The position numbers and the translations under genes are program-made. Source: Planctomycetaceae bacterium (GTDB lineage: Bacteria; Planctomycetota; Planctomycetia; Planctomycetales; Planctomycetaceae). From it: 64,000 nucleotides of DNA. The DNA lies in assembly GCA_029259845.1 (NCBI GenBank), contig JAJDEI010000100.1, positions 1 to 64,000 of the forward strand, given 5' to 3'. The notes under the pieces were generated by a model that made no database searches, was not told the origin of the DNA, and saw nothing but the letters and a program-made list of their open reading frames with translations. This document shows positions 46,688 through 55,507 of this stretch, in pieces (the first letter of the stretch is position 1; each line of letters opens with the position of its first letter).

Positions 46688-46712
46688 GTCCCGCGTACCC
46701 AGTACGCGGGAC
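46688..46712 (-). repeat. Perfect 11-bp stem inverted repeat after flgL
   Basis: GTCCCGCGTAC and GTACGCGGGAC are separated by three bases. The hairpin lies just downstream of the flgL stop on the minus strand, where it could attenuate or stabilise the transcript. There is no T-run, so it is not a classical terminator. Confidence 0.6.
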
Positions 46713-46813
46713 CCAGTTCCCAATTCGTCCGTCCCCGGTGGGTTTCCCGTTTGTGAATTCGTTGTGCCGTGCTGGAGCATCTTTGATGCGATATTTGAAG
46801 ACGCGACCGTCTG

Positions 46814-48256
46814 TCAGCGGAGGAACTCCAGCAGGCTGATATCGAACAACCGGGAAGCGGTCGCCAGAGTGTATTGAAGTTGGCTGCGGGATTGCTGGAG
46901 TTCGATGGCGACCTGGGAGATGTCGGCGGAGGCGATTTCACTGAGGCGCTGCTGGAAATCGAGTTGCGACTGCTCCGCGTTGTCCTGGACATCGTTTAAC
47001 TGCGCGAGTGTGACGGACTGCTCGCCGGTGACATTGAGGAAATGGTCCTGAAGCCGTTGCACGTCCCCCAACCGCCGCGCGATCGCTTCCTTCTGGACTC
47101 CCGGTGAGAACCCCCGTGTGTTGCGAATGTCGTCCCTGAGTTCCCGGAGGACCTGGAAGGCATCCGCCGTGCCGGCGTATTCCAACTGCTCGGTCCCCGC
47201 GAAGCGGATGGCCGTCGAATCGACGTTCGTGATTTTTCCGGTGACGCTGTCGGTCACCGCCTGATTTGTTGAGAAGTCAATGGCAACGGTGCTCGCCCCA
47301 CCGTCGGTCGAGAGCGTACCAGTGGCGGTGACGTCGACGTTCCCGGAAAATCCGGCGGTGATCGACGTGGTATCAATGAACACGGTTTCGTCAAAAGGTC
47401 CGGAGACCTGCAAGTTGGTATCGCCGTTCGTGAACGCAACCGGCGGGCCGCCGTTGAGGGAAACGGTCCCGAATGCTCCGGTTCCGCTGGTGTCCACGAT
47501 GTTCAACTGATAGGCCCCGGCCGGGCCGATGATCGTGTCTGCGGTGGCGGAGTCTGTCCCCGCGGCCACTCCCGATCCGGCCGCGTAGGTTGTGGCCGCA
47601 TGGGCAACCTCCAACGTTCCCTGCCCCACCGCGCTGTCGGTTCCGACGCCGGCGGCTGCGCCGGTGCCTCCGATGAACAGGGTCTGCTCGCGGGCCTTCG
47701 GTTGGAACACTTCGGCCCCGGAGGAGATAATCGTCGTCGGCGGGCCGGTGTGAAGTTGTAGCGTGCGCGGGATCTCTGAGCCGGAATACGTTGTGACGGA
47801 TGAGAGGGCGGCATCGGCAAACGGCAAGGATTTCGTCGCGGCCCCGGCAAACAGAAACTCGCCGGAAATCTCGACGTTGGCCAGTCCGTCCAACTGTCTC
47901 AACAGCCCATCAATCTCATCGGCGAGGACTTCCAGTTCGGACGGTTCGGAAGCCTGCACCGCCTGGGAAGCGGTGACCTCCGCACGGACGAACAATGTTT
48001 GCGCATCCCGCACGTTGATACTGGCCTGTTCGAGCCGATAGCGTGCGGCTGAGATGGTCTCGACCCGCGTATCCAGCCGGTTGATGGCCTCCTCCGTCCG
48101 CAGCAGCGAGCGTACCCCGGCCGGATCATCGGAGGGCCGGTTGATCCGGAGGCCGGACGTCACCTGTTCGTTCAGGTCCGCGATGCGGCTGTTCTGCTGC
48201 GTCAGCCGCGTCAGGAACTGCGAGACCGAAAAACTGGGTGTGACTCGAAACGCCAC
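46814..48256 (-). CDS. flgL: Flagellar hook-associated protein 3 (hook-filament junction)
   Basis: The 480-residue protein forms, with FlgK, the junction between hook and filament. Its ends are flagellin-like: N-terminal RVTPSFSVSQFLTRLTQQNSRIADLNEQVTSGLRINRPSDDPAGV, and C-terminal LSEIASADISQVAIELQQSRSQLQYTLATASRLFDISLLEFL. The central part (about 160-380) is a variable beta domain. The start is a GTG at 48256 with GGGGAG upstream. It is the last core flagellar gene of the minus-strand operon, 107 bp after flgK. Confidence 0.9.
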   Translation of the reverse strand: MAFRVTPSFSVSQFLTRLTQQNSRIADLNEQVTSGLRINRPSDDPAGVRSLLRTEEAINRLDTRVETISAARYRLEQASINVRDAQTLFVRAEVTASQAVQASEPSELEVLADEIDGLLRQLDGLANVEISGEFLFAGAATKSLPFADAALSSVTTYSGSEIPRTLQLHTGPPTTIISSGAEVFQPKAREQTLFIGGTGAAAGVGTDSAVGQGTLEVAHAATTYAAGSGVAAGTDSATADTIIGPAGAYQLNIVDTSGTGAFGTVSLNGGPPVAFTNGDTNLQVSGPFDETVFIDTTSITAGFSGNVDVTATGTLSTDGGASTVAIDFSTNQAVTDSVTGKITNVDSTAIRFAGTEQLEYAGTADAFQVLRELRDDIRNTRGFSPGVQKEAIARRLGDVQRLQDHFLNVTGEQSVTLAQLNDVQDNAEQSQLDFQQRLSEIASADISQVAIELQQSRSQLQYTLATASRLFDISLLEFLR

Positions 48257-48363
48257 GTGATGTCTCCCCTCTTGTTACAGGCCGGCATCGGCCCATTCAC
48301 CCACTCACCGAGCCGCCCAATCACCATGCCAACGAATCCGCCCATCGGCCCACCAACTCGAGC

Positions 48364-50334
48364 TCAGCGAAAGATCCCGAACAGGACATCCAACGTGTCA
48401 TTGACCGTCGTTAGCAGTTGCGCGGCCGCCTGGTACATTCGCTGAAACTCCAGCATCCGCACGAGTTCTTCGTCCGGGTTGACTCCGGAGAGTGCTTCTC
48501 GTTGCTCGGTGTAAAACTCGTTCAATTGGGACAGTCCGGCGAGTTCGTTGGTCGCTTGAGCCACCTGCGACCCGGACTGCGCACTGGCCAACGATAGGAA
48601 TTCGGTGAACGTCGCGCTTCCTCCGGAGAGGACCAGTTCCTTGCCAAGGGCGGCCAATTTCGAAGCGACGCGGTTGTCGCCCGGTTGTCCGGTCTGCGAG
48701 ACGGACAGCTGCTTCGGATCCTTGAGCAAGGACGGATTGACTTCGATCGCCCCCGGGCGGTTCCCCGTGAACAGGTCGAAGGCCCCGATGGCCGCCAACA
48801 GCCCGGAGGTGTCGCTGTCGGCCGCGAGCGGAATGCTGAACGTGTCGCCGCTGTTGAGAGTTCCGGCCGGGACACGGAGGATCACGCCATTGGGAAGCTC
48901 CAACGGGTCTCCCGGTGCATAACCCACGCCGACCGATACGGAATCCAGCAGCAGCCCATCCTGGTCGCGGACCTCCAACAGAATCCCGGTGTCGACACCC
49001 ACATCACCCGACCCGACGGCGGTCAGCGTCCACTGGTCGTTGTTCGCACCCAGGTACTGGCCGGAGAGCGCGGGGAGACTGGTCCCGGTCGCCGCGACGA
49101 CGGTGACCTCGGTCGGCAGGGCGCCGGTGAAGTCGAACGCAAAGCCGGGATCGGAATCGATCCGCAATTGGCCGGTTGTCCCGTCCACGCTGGCATTGAT
49201 CCCGCTGATCGCATCCAGCGTCGCCGTCAGGCTGTCGAGCGAATCGGCGGCGGGGTTCACCGGCACACGAGACAACGTCCGATCACCCGTTGCCCGGTCG
49301 GTGACGCCGATGAACAGCTCGCCGTCGGTGATGGGGAAATCCGCATTTGCAAACGTGAGTGCGACGTTCGTGGGAACGACGGGCCGCGTGCTCTTAAACT
49401 CAGTCACCCCCCCGCCGGCACCCAGTCCGGACGCGTGAACGGCGTTCACCGTGCGGACCAGTCCGCTCGTAAACTCCGCCAACTGGTCTTCCACATTGGT
49501 CACAAGCGTGTTTAAGCCATCGACGAGGCCGGCCAGTCGGCCGGAGGTCAGCTGCACGGGATCAGCGGACCCCTGGGCGAAAATCCGGGCCCCGTTGACG
49601 AAGTCGAAGTTGACAGCCAGTTCCTTGGCGCTGGTGGTAATGAACGATTCCCCGCTCGCCAGGCGAATCCCGTCGCTTGCCCCCGCCTTGACCAACTCGG
49701 CGTCAATCAGTTCCGACAATCTCGTCGTCAGTTGGTCCCGCCGGTCGAGGAGGTCGTTGGGTGTCGTCCCCTGGACCTGGGCGATTTGAATCTCCGTGTT
49801 CAGCGAGGCAACGGTTTGGGACAGCGAGTTCACCTCGGAGACGGCGGTCTCGATCTCCGTCTGCAAACCGAGCTTCAAGCTTTCCAACGACTGCGAAAGA
49901 CCGTTGATTTCGCTTGCAATCTGCCCGGCCGACTGCAGAACTTCCTGTCGGCGCACGCCTTCAGCCGGCTCGGACGCCAGTAGCTCCCAGCGACTGAAAA
50001 AGTCCTGGACCTGGGCATGCAGGGTCCCTTGTCCGGGCGTGAGCAGAGATTCGATCTGCCGCAGCGTGTCCAGTTCGGCGGTTGTCTGTCCCTGCTCGGC
50101 AGTGCTCTGCAACAGAACCGATTCCACCGAGGCGTCCCGCAAGCGGCGGATCTGCGCAACTTCGACACCCTGCCCGACGGATATCCCGTCGATCGTCTGC
50201 GGACGACGGTCCGCCAAATCCACGATCTGACGGCTGTAGCCCGGTGTGTTGACGTTCGCGAGGTTGTTGCCGACTGTTTGCAGCGCCGTCTGACTGGTGC
50301 GCATCGCAAAAACAGCGGCTTGAAGGGCAGACAT
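48364..50334 (-). CDS. flgK: Flagellar hook-associated protein 1
   Basis: The 656-residue protein is the first junction protein on the hook. The N-terminal block ALQAAVFAMRTSQTALQTVGNNLANVNTPGYSRQ and the C-terminal block NPDEELVRMLEFQRMYQAAAQLLTTVNDTLDVLFGI are the characteristic coiled ends. The middle is enlarged by beta domains. The ATG at 50334 has no Shine-Dalgarno sequence; instead an 8-bp tandem repeat array lies directly in its leader (50344-50399). FlgN, its export chaperone, is encoded immediately upstream. Confidence 0.92.
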   Translation of the reverse strand: MSALQAAVFAMRTSQTALQTVGNNLANVNTPGYSRQIVDLADRRPQTIDGISVGQGVEVAQIRRLRDASVESVLLQSTAEQGQTTAELDTLRQIESLLTPGQGTLHAQVQDFFSRWELLASEPAEGVRRQEVLQSAGQIASEINGLSQSLESLKLGLQTEIETAVSEVNSLSQTVASLNTEIQIAQVQGTTPNDLLDRRDQLTTRLSELIDAELVKAGASDGIRLASGESFITTSAKELAVNFDFVNGARIFAQGSADPVQLTSGRLAGLVDGLNTLVTNVEDQLAEFTSGLVRTVNAVHASGLGAGGGVTEFKSTRPVVPTNVALTFANADFPITDGELFIGVTDRATGDRTLSRVPVNPAADSLDSLTATLDAISGINASVDGTTGQLRIDSDPGFAFDFTGALPTEVTVVAATGTSLPALSGQYLGANNDQWTLTAVGSGDVGVDTGILLEVRDQDGLLLDSVSVGVGYAPGDPLELPNGVILRVPAGTLNSGDTFSIPLAADSDTSGLLAAIGAFDLFTGNRPGAIEVNPSLLKDPKQLSVSQTGQPGDNRVASKLAALGKELVLSGGSATFTEFLSLASAQSGSQVAQATNELAGLSQLNEFYTEQREALSGVNPDEELVRMLEFQRMYQAAAQLLTTVNDTLDVLFGIFR

Positions 50335-50343
50335 GTTTTTTTA

Positions 50344-50399
50344 GTTGATTAGTTGATTGGTTGATTGGTTGATCGGTTGATCGGTTGATCGGTTGGTGG
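50344..50399 (-). repeat. Seven-copy 8-bp tandem repeat in the flgK leader
   Basis: On the plus strand the units read GTTGATTA, GTTGATTG twice, GTTGATCG three times and GTTGGTGG. They end about 10 bp from the flgK start codon, in the place where a ribosome-binding site is expected. Confidence 0.85.
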
Positions 50400-50460
50400 A
50401 GTCGTCGGGTGGGCGTTGGGGATCGCTTGCGGTTTCGCACGGCGCGAGCGGCTGCGACTT

Positions 50461-51042
50461 CTAGGAAACTGCTTCGAGAGTGGAGGCGGGGACGTGGCGC
50501 TCACGACGGCCATTTGCGCCGTAACAGTTGGAAGCCAGGGACTGGCCGGTCAGCGCTGTGATGAGGTCCGAGAACAGAAACAGGCGGCTGCTGAGGAGCA
50601 GGTCGGTCCGCTGAAACAGCCGTTGCATGCCCTCGACACGGTTGACGACCTGCAAGCGCAGACTCCGCAGCGAAGCACGGTCCTCCTCTTGCAGATGAGG
50701 CTCGAGTTCCGACATGCGGACTTCGCCATTGCGGCGTTGCATGACCATCATCAGGGCCTGTTGGCATCCGGAGCGGGCCCGGTTCATTTCGTCCCGTTGC
50801 CGCTGCAGGTCGCCGATCTGCGAGCTCAGCGCGGTCGCCGCCTCGGTCGAAAACAAGTTGCTCGTCGCCATGCTGGTCAGCAATTGCTCCAACTGGTCGT
50901 AAAACTGCAACTCCGCATCGAGCAGGCTCCGGCAGAGATTGGCGACAGCCGCCATTTTGTCCTGGCGATCCTGCGAGCCGGCGCCGGGGGGTGAGACCAC
51001 GCGCAACCGAGTGGACGGAGAATGGGGGAGATTTTCGCTCAT
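50461..51042 (-). CDS. flgN: Flagellar export chaperone FlgN-like
   Basis: The 193-residue, mostly helical protein fits FlgN, the chaperone of the junction proteins FlgK and FlgL. It has the helix LCRSLLDAELQFYDQLEQLLTSMATSN, a charged middle (QRQRDEMNRARSGCQQALMMVMQRR), and a C-terminal helix ending before the basic tail. Its start overlaps the flgJ stop as ATGA (51039-51042) and GGAG lies upstream. Its place right before flgK supports the call; sequence similarity in this family is always weak. Confidence 0.72.
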   Translation of the reverse strand: MSENLPHSPSTRLRVVSPPGAGSQDRQDKMAAVANLCRSLLDAELQFYDQLEQLLTSMATSNLFSTEAATALSSQIGDLQRQRDEMNRARSGCQQALMMVMQRRNGEVRMSELEPHLQEEDRASLRSLRLQVVNRVEGMQRLFQRTDLLLSSRLFLFSDLITALTGQSLASNCYGANGRRERHVPASTLEAVS

Positions 51043-51410
51043 TTCGTTTCTCCGGTTTCGTCGGCTTCGTTGGCGAGCCGGTTGGTATCCGTCGTCGCTG
51101 CGACCTCCTGATAGCGGGAGAGGGCGGCGGCGATTCCCAGTCCGCCATTCCGGCTGATCTCATCGCCGAGCGTCATGTCGAACAGGCCGCCGATGGCATC
51201 GGCCTTGTCACCGCCGAAGAACCCCTTCCCGACCGTTTTTCGCATCTCCTTGAGCATCATGGACACGAAGACGCCCTCGAACTCTTTGAGGACCGAATCG
51301 ACAGGCGGCGCGGAGATGCCGGCACCCGCAGCCGGGCCGGCGTTCGCTGCCGGGGAGAGCGGCAGCGGGGCTTGGGGGAGAGGCGACAATGGCAAGGTGG
51401 ATATGTTCAT
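51039..51410 (-). CDS. flgJ: Rod-binding protein (FlgJ N-terminal domain only)
   Basis: The 123-residue protein corresponds to the N-terminal rod-assembly domain of FlgJ: VLKEFEGVFVSMMLKEMRKTV, followed by GGLFDMTLGDEISRNGGLGIAAAL. The peptidoglycan-hydrolysing domain of enterobacterial FlgJ is absent, as is common outside beta- and gammaproteobacteria. AGGAAACTCC precedes the start at 51410. It lies between flgI and flgN and is translationally coupled to flgN. Confidence 0.85.
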   Translation of the reverse strand: MNISTLPLSPLPQAPLPLSPAANAGPAAGAGISAPPVDSVLKEFEGVFVSMMLKEMRKTVGKGFFGGDKADAIGGLFDMTLGDEISRNGGLGIAAALSRYQEVAATTDTNRLANEADETGETK

Positions 51411-51453
51411 GGAGTTTCCTTCGGTCGCGGCGGCGCGGCCGTCCTGGGATCGA

Positions 51454-52590
51454 TCACTGGAATTCAAGCTCCGCATGCAGCGACCCGGAGGCCTTGAGCT
51501 GCTGAAAGATAGAACTCAAGTCACGGGGTGTGACCCCCAGCGCGTTGAGGGCGGCGGCGAGATCGCCGACGGTTGCCGACCGGTCCAGCAGGGTCAGCTT
51601 CTTTTTCTCTTCGGCGACGTCCAATTCGGTGCGGGGAACCTCTGTGGTTTCGCCTTCCGAGAACGGTGCCGGCTGGGAGACCTCCGGTGTCTCAGCAGTC
51701 ACGACTGTCAAGTTGGCGTGGGCGACCAAGGCGGGCGAAAGTCTCACCCGTTCCCCGACGACCACCGTCCCGGTCCGTTCGTTGATCACGACTCTCGCCC
51801 TGACATCCGGGCGGACCGTCAGCCGGCCCACGAGGCTCAGATAGTTCGGCACGTCGACCTGAAACGGCGGCGGGATCAGCACCTCGACGGTTCCCGCGTC
51901 GGCGACGCGAGCGGCTCCGTAATAGACAATGTTAATCGCCTGTCCGATCCGCGATGCCGTTTCGTAGTCCGGGTCCTGGAGCAACAAGTTGATGTGCCCG
52001 TCCCGCCCGATTGGCGTGCACGTCTCGCGCTCAACGGTGGCCCCATTGGCGATTCGCCCGACCGTCGGGTGGTTCTTCTGGACGGAGGCGGACTGTCCCG
52101 ACGCACTGAAACCGCCCACCGCCATCGGGCCGGCAGCGACCGCGTAGACCTCGCCGTCGACCGCCATCAGCGGCGTCATGACAAGCACACCCCCGTAAAG
52201 GCTGCTGGCGTCGTCGAATGCCGAGACCGTGACATCCAGGCGGCTCCCTTTGCGGGCGAACGCCGGCAAATCGGCTGTCACCAGAACGACCGACATGTTC
52301 TCGGTCCGAAAGCGCGTGTCGTTCCGAAGTGCCGCCCGCACCTCAGCGGAGGCACGAAGCCCGTGCCGTTGTAACAGGTTAAGCGCCATCTGCCGCGTTT
52401 CCGGATTCTTGCCGCCCGTCTTGTTCAGACCGGTCACCAATCCGATCCCCGTGAGTTGGTTCTCCCGCACACCGGCGACGTTGGTGATGTCCTTAATGCG
52501 GATTTGCGCATCAGCGAAAGCCGTCATCAGCGTCATCAGAAATAACGCGATCGCGAGGGCGGCAAAGGATGTCGAACGCGGCTCGGGCAT
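51454..52590 (-). CDS. flgI: Flagellar P-ring protein
   Basis: The 378-residue exported protein builds the P ring in the peptidoglycan layer. The signal peptide ends near ALIALFLMTLMTAFADA-type residues and is followed at once by the family start QIRIKDITNVAGVRENQLTGIGLVTGLNKTGGK. The conserved DVTVSAFDDASSLYGGVLVMTPL and the C-terminal FQQLKASGSLHAELEFQ are present. It stands between flgH and flgJ, with an R5 hairpin repeat in the flgH-flgI spacer. Confidence 0.93.
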   Translation of the reverse strand: MPEPRSTSFAALAIALFLMTLMTAFADAQIRIKDITNVAGVRENQLTGIGLVTGLNKTGGKNPETRQMALNLLQRHGLRASAEVRAALRNDTRFRTENMSVVLVTADLPAFARKGSRLDVTVSAFDDASSLYGGVLVMTPLMAVDGEVYAVAAGPMAVGGFSASGQSASVQKNHPTVGRIANGATVERETCTPIGRDGHINLLLQDPDYETASRIGQAINIVYYGAARVADAGTVEVLIPPPFQVDVPNYLSLVGRLTVRPDVRARVVINERTGTVVVGERVRLSPALVAHANLTVVTAETPEVSQPAPFSEGETTEVPRTELDVAEEKKKLTLLDRSATVGDLAAALNALGVTPRDLSSIFQQLKASGSLHAELEFQ

Positions 52591-52668
52591 CAGGAATTGT
52601 TTCCGGATCGGTAAATCGTGTTGGCTGTCATTCGCGTCAACGATGATGTCTTACGAGTCGTCCTCGAT

Positions 52669-52721
52669 GCTGGAGTTCAGCCTTTAGGCTGCGGAGGCAG
52701 ATGAAAACATGAACTCCAACG
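52669..52721 (-). repeat. R5 double-hairpin repeat, copy 1 (flgI-flgH spacer)
   Basis: The sequence contains TGGAGTTCAGCCTTTAGGCTG and ends GAACTCCAAC. The CAGCCTTTAGGCTG stem is perfect, and the outer TGGAGTTC/GAACTCCA pair encloses it. Related copies are at 53456-53506 and 63332-63384. Confidence 0.65.
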
Positions 52722-52751
52722 GATAGCATCCGCGCAGGGCGAGGCATTCAG

Positions 52752-53399
52752 TCAGAACGGTGAGAATCGATTGGCAATTCGCGCGAGCCAGCCGGGCCGG
52801 ACGTACTTCGCGTCGACCCCTTCGCCGACATAGTTGACGCGGAGTTCGGAGACGAATCGGGAACTGACGGTGTTGTCCGGGTTGATATCGCTGATCCGGA
52901 CGACGCCGGAGACGATAATTTCACGTTGGTCCCGGTCCACGTTGATCATGCGGCGGCCGTGGATGACCAGATTGCCGTTGGGCAGCACGTCCATCACGGT
53001 CAGGGTGACCCGGTCGGTGAAGCCCCGCGCGCTTTTGAAACTGGAACTTCCGTCAAACTTCCGGCCGACGGAGGCGCTCGTGTCCAGAGCCGCGTTTCCG
53101 GCACCGGCCCCCAAGTCGCCGCCGGCCGAACCGACGATGTCGAACTTGCCGTTTTTCGCGGACGACTTGTCCAGCGCCCGCTTTTCCGTTTGGTTGACGT
53201 TGGTGTCTTCGCTGATGATCACCGTCAGCAGGTCCCCCACATTGCGGGCCAACGTGTCATTGAGCAGAAATGCCCGCTCTGGGCTGCGGTGCTCCCACAG
53301 ATCCTCGCCCGCGCTGGGACGTGCCAGGGACCACAGCGTGGCCAGGCCGACCAGCATGGCCGTGGCGGCCAGCGTTGCTGTCTTTGACGTGTTTGACAT
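52752..53399 (-). CDS. flgH: Flagellar L-ring protein, without lipobox
   Basis: The 215-residue protein forms the outer-membrane L ring. The body matches FlgH: LFLLNDTLARNVGDLLTVIISEDTNVNQTEKRALDK-type motif, then RVTLTVMDVLPNGNLVIHGRRMINVDRDQREIIVSGVVRISDINPDNTVSSRFVSELRVNYVGEG. The N-terminal hydrophobic segment (ATLAATAMLVGLATLWSLARPSAGEDLW) has no cysteine, whereas proteobacterial FlgH is a lipoprotein. The start at 53399 has AAGGAAG upstream; the longer frame to 53465 is not supported. R5 repeats lie on both sides of the gene. Confidence 0.9.
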   Translation of the reverse strand: MSNTSKTATLAATAMLVGLATLWSLARPSAGEDLWEHRSPERAFLLNDTLARNVGDLLTVIISEDTNVNQTEKRALDKSSAKNGKFDIVGSAGGDLGAGAGNAALDTSASVGRKFDGSSSFKSARGFTDRVTLTVMDVLPNGNLVIHGRRMINVDRDQREIIVSGVVRISDINPDNTVSSRFVSELRVNYVGEGVDAKYVRPGWLARIANRFSPF

Positions 53400-53455
53400 G
53401 GGGCTTCCTTGCGAGTGGGTCTTACGAGTGCGTTGCCAGGCATTGATGCGGCGGC

Positions 53456-53506
53456 TGGAGCTCAAGCGTTAGCTTGCTTCCGCAGCCTGAAGGCGGAACT
53501 CCAACC
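53456..53506 (-). repeat. R5 double-hairpin repeat, copy 2 (flgH-flgA spacer)
   Basis: TGGAGCTCAAGCGTTAGCTTG is followed by GCAGCCTGAAGGCGGAACTC and CAACC. Two neighbouring small stems are enclosed by TTGGAG/CTCCAA-type ends. Confidence 0.65.
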
Positions 53507-53530
53507 GTCGGAGTGAGGTTTGACAGGCCA

Positions 53531-54571
53531 TCAGAACCGGACTTCGACCTCCTCGGCGGAGATGACCTTGCCGACGATCACTCGTCGCGACTGCATGTTG
53601 CGGAACCTGATGGTTTCCCCCGCGCGACCGTCCTCCAGCGCCTCGGCAGCCGGTACGGTCGCCGTAATTCCCTTCCCCCGCGCGACGAGTTGCACAACAT
53701 CGCGGGCATGAATGACGACGGGATTCTCTTCTTCGGGAGCGATCGGAATCAGATCGCTCGTTGTGATTGTTTCGCCCGCCTGAATCGTGCGGCGGACTTT
53801 CCATTGGGGCGACGTTCCCAGTTGAGGAAACGTTGCGCGTTTCGTGACCCAACGGTCCTGATAGGTAATGCTGCTCGCACTGAGCGCGGCACCGACCGGC
53901 AATGACGCCGACGCCAGCACCACGCGCTGGCGCAGCCGCACGTCGAACAGGCCGCTCGTGACTTTCTTGAGAGCATTCCCCGAAAACACGCGAATGGAAA
54001 GTCGCATCCGGCCCGGCCGCGGATTCTCCGGGGCGAGCACATCCACGGTCAGCGGACGGCCGGACTCTTCGAGTGGCACTTCGATTGGTGACGCCAGCCG
54101 GGCATCAACGTCGTCCGGAGTCACGTCAAAAACGGACGCCAAGGCGACTCGCGCGGCCGACTCCACGCTCGCCGCATCGAAACGCCGGACCGTTCGACGA
54201 TTCGGCTGATAGCGGACATCGACCGCATCGGCCCCGGTGATCGCGACGCGTTGGCCGTCGTAACCGGCCAACAGCAAGCGGATCGTCAGCCGGTCCCGGT
54301 TGATGCGGTCTTGCGGCCGGTCGGCGGTCAGCGCGGCGACGTCCAGTTCTTCGAGCCGCGCGACGGCCTGTGCGTTCGTTCCGGTGACCGTCGCGATGTC
54401 TCGAATTTTCACGACATTTCCGACCGGCACGGTGCCGCCGCGGAGATGGACACGGAAAAACTCCTCGGCGTCCAACGTCGAGCCGGCCAAGCAGCACGCG
54501 ATCAGGACAAGGCCCATTGCATGCCGCCGCGGACGACGAATAGTCTGCGATCGCCGAAACCTGTTGTTCAT
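53531..54571 (-). CDS. flgA: P-ring assembly chaperone FlgA
   Basis: The 346-residue periplasmic protein has a signal sequence (MGLVLIACCLAGSTLDAEE after a basic n-region) and helps FlgI polymerise. The C-terminal SAF domain is evident: VVLASASLPVGAALSASSITYQDRWVTKRA, RTIQAGETITTSDLIPI, VIHARDVVQLVARGKGITATVPAAEALEDGRAGETIRFRNMQS and VIGKVISAEEVEV. The start lies 3 bp after the flgG stop, so the two are tightly coupled. It is longer than the E. coli protein (219 residues) because of the N-terminal domain. Confidence 0.88.
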   Translation of the reverse strand: MNNRFRRSQTIRRPRRHAMGLVLIACCLAGSTLDAEEFFRVHLRGGTVPVGNVVKIRDIATVTGTNAQAVARLEELDVAALTADRPQDRINRDRLTIRLLLAGYDGQRVAITGADAVDVRYQPNRRTVRRFDAASVESAARVALASVFDVTPDDVDARLASPIEVPLEESGRPLTVDVLAPENPRPGRMRLSIRVFSGNALKKVTSGLFDVRLRQRVVLASASLPVGAALSASSITYQDRWVTKRATFPQLGTSPQWKVRRTIQAGETITTSDLIPIAPEEENPVVIHARDVVQLVARGKGITATVPAAEALEDGRAGETIRFRNMQSRRVIVGKVISAEEVEVRF

Positions 54572-54574
54572 GGC

Positions 54575-55372
54575 TTATCTCACGATATCCGTGGTCGCCT
54601 GAAGCATCTCGTCGCCGGCCCGGATCGCCCGGGAGTTGATCTCGTAGGCCCGCTGGGCGGTGATCAGCGAGATCAGCTCGGTGACGACTTCGACATTCGA
54701 CCGTTCGAGAAACCCCTGCAGGAACGTCCCCAAACCGTTCTGGCCGGGCGTGCCGAGCACCTCGACTCCCGAAGCGGGTGTTGCGGCGAAGAGATTGCCC
54801 CCCTCGCTACTGAGTCCGGCCGGGTTGAGGAACCGTGCGAGTTGAAGCTGCCCGAGCGTGACAGCCGTGTTACTCGCGCCCGACTGAATGCCGGTGATTG
54901 TGCCATCGGCTCCGATGTTGAGCTTCTGCAGGCTCACGCCGTCCTGAATTGTGATCCCGCCGTCAACGAGGTACCCGTCGCCATTGACCAGTTGGCCGTT
55001 GGCGTCGAGTTTCAGCGCGCCGTCGCGGGTGTAACGGGCTTCTCCCGAAGGCAACAGCACCTTGATGAACCCGTCCCCTTCAATCGCCATGTCGAGCGGG
55101 TTGCCGGTCTGTGTGAGGGTGCCGGTGGTGAAGACTTTGGTTGTGCCGACCGCGCGCACGCCGCTGCCGACCTGCAGCCCCGTCGGCGTCTTTTGTCCGG
55201 ATACGACTTCCGTGCCGGCCGGATTGAGGGTGGAATACAGCAAGTCGGCGAAGTCGAGCTGACTCCGTTTGAAACCGTTGGTGTTGACGTTCGCCAGGTT
55301 GTTCGCCGTGGTATCGATGAGCAACTCCTGGGCCTTCATCCCAGTGGCACTGGTGTACAACGCGCGGAGCAT
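54575..55372 (-). CDS. flgG: Flagellar distal rod protein
   Basis: The 265-residue axial protein is a canonical FlgG. The start is MLRALYTSATGMKAQELLIDTTANNLANVNTNGFKRSQLDFADLLY, followed by GDGFIKVLLPSGEARYTRDGALKLDANGQLV. The end, FLERSNVEVVTELISLITAQRAYEINSRAIRAGDEMLQATTDIVR, is almost a consensus. AGGA lies upstream of the ATG. It follows flgF by 135 bp and precedes flgA by 3 bp. Confidence 0.95.
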   Translation of the reverse strand: MLRALYTSATGMKAQELLIDTTANNLANVNTNGFKRSQLDFADLLYSTLNPAGTEVVSGQKTPTGLQVGSGVRAVGTTKVFTTGTLTQTGNPLDMAIEGDGFIKVLLPSGEARYTRDGALKLDANGQLVNGDGYLVDGGITIQDGVSLQKLNIGADGTITGIQSGASNTAVTLGQLQLARFLNPAGLSSEGGNLFAATPASGVEVLGTPGQNGLGTFLQGFLERSNVEVVTELISLITAQRAYEINSRAIRAGDEMLQATTDIVR

Positions 55373-55507
55373 GGAGTTTCGATCCTGTGGGGGCTGTTGG
55401 TGAGTTGTGTGCGAATGGAGTGTGGTGAACGAAAACCCGGAACAGCGTCGCGCCGGTGGACGGCGTCAATCGGTTGACATCAAACAGGCTGTATCAGTCA
55501 GTGGGCA

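Noticed and set aside
50344-50399. CRISPR-like array
   Set aside because: Units are 8 bp and contiguous with no spacers; it is a simple tandem repeat.
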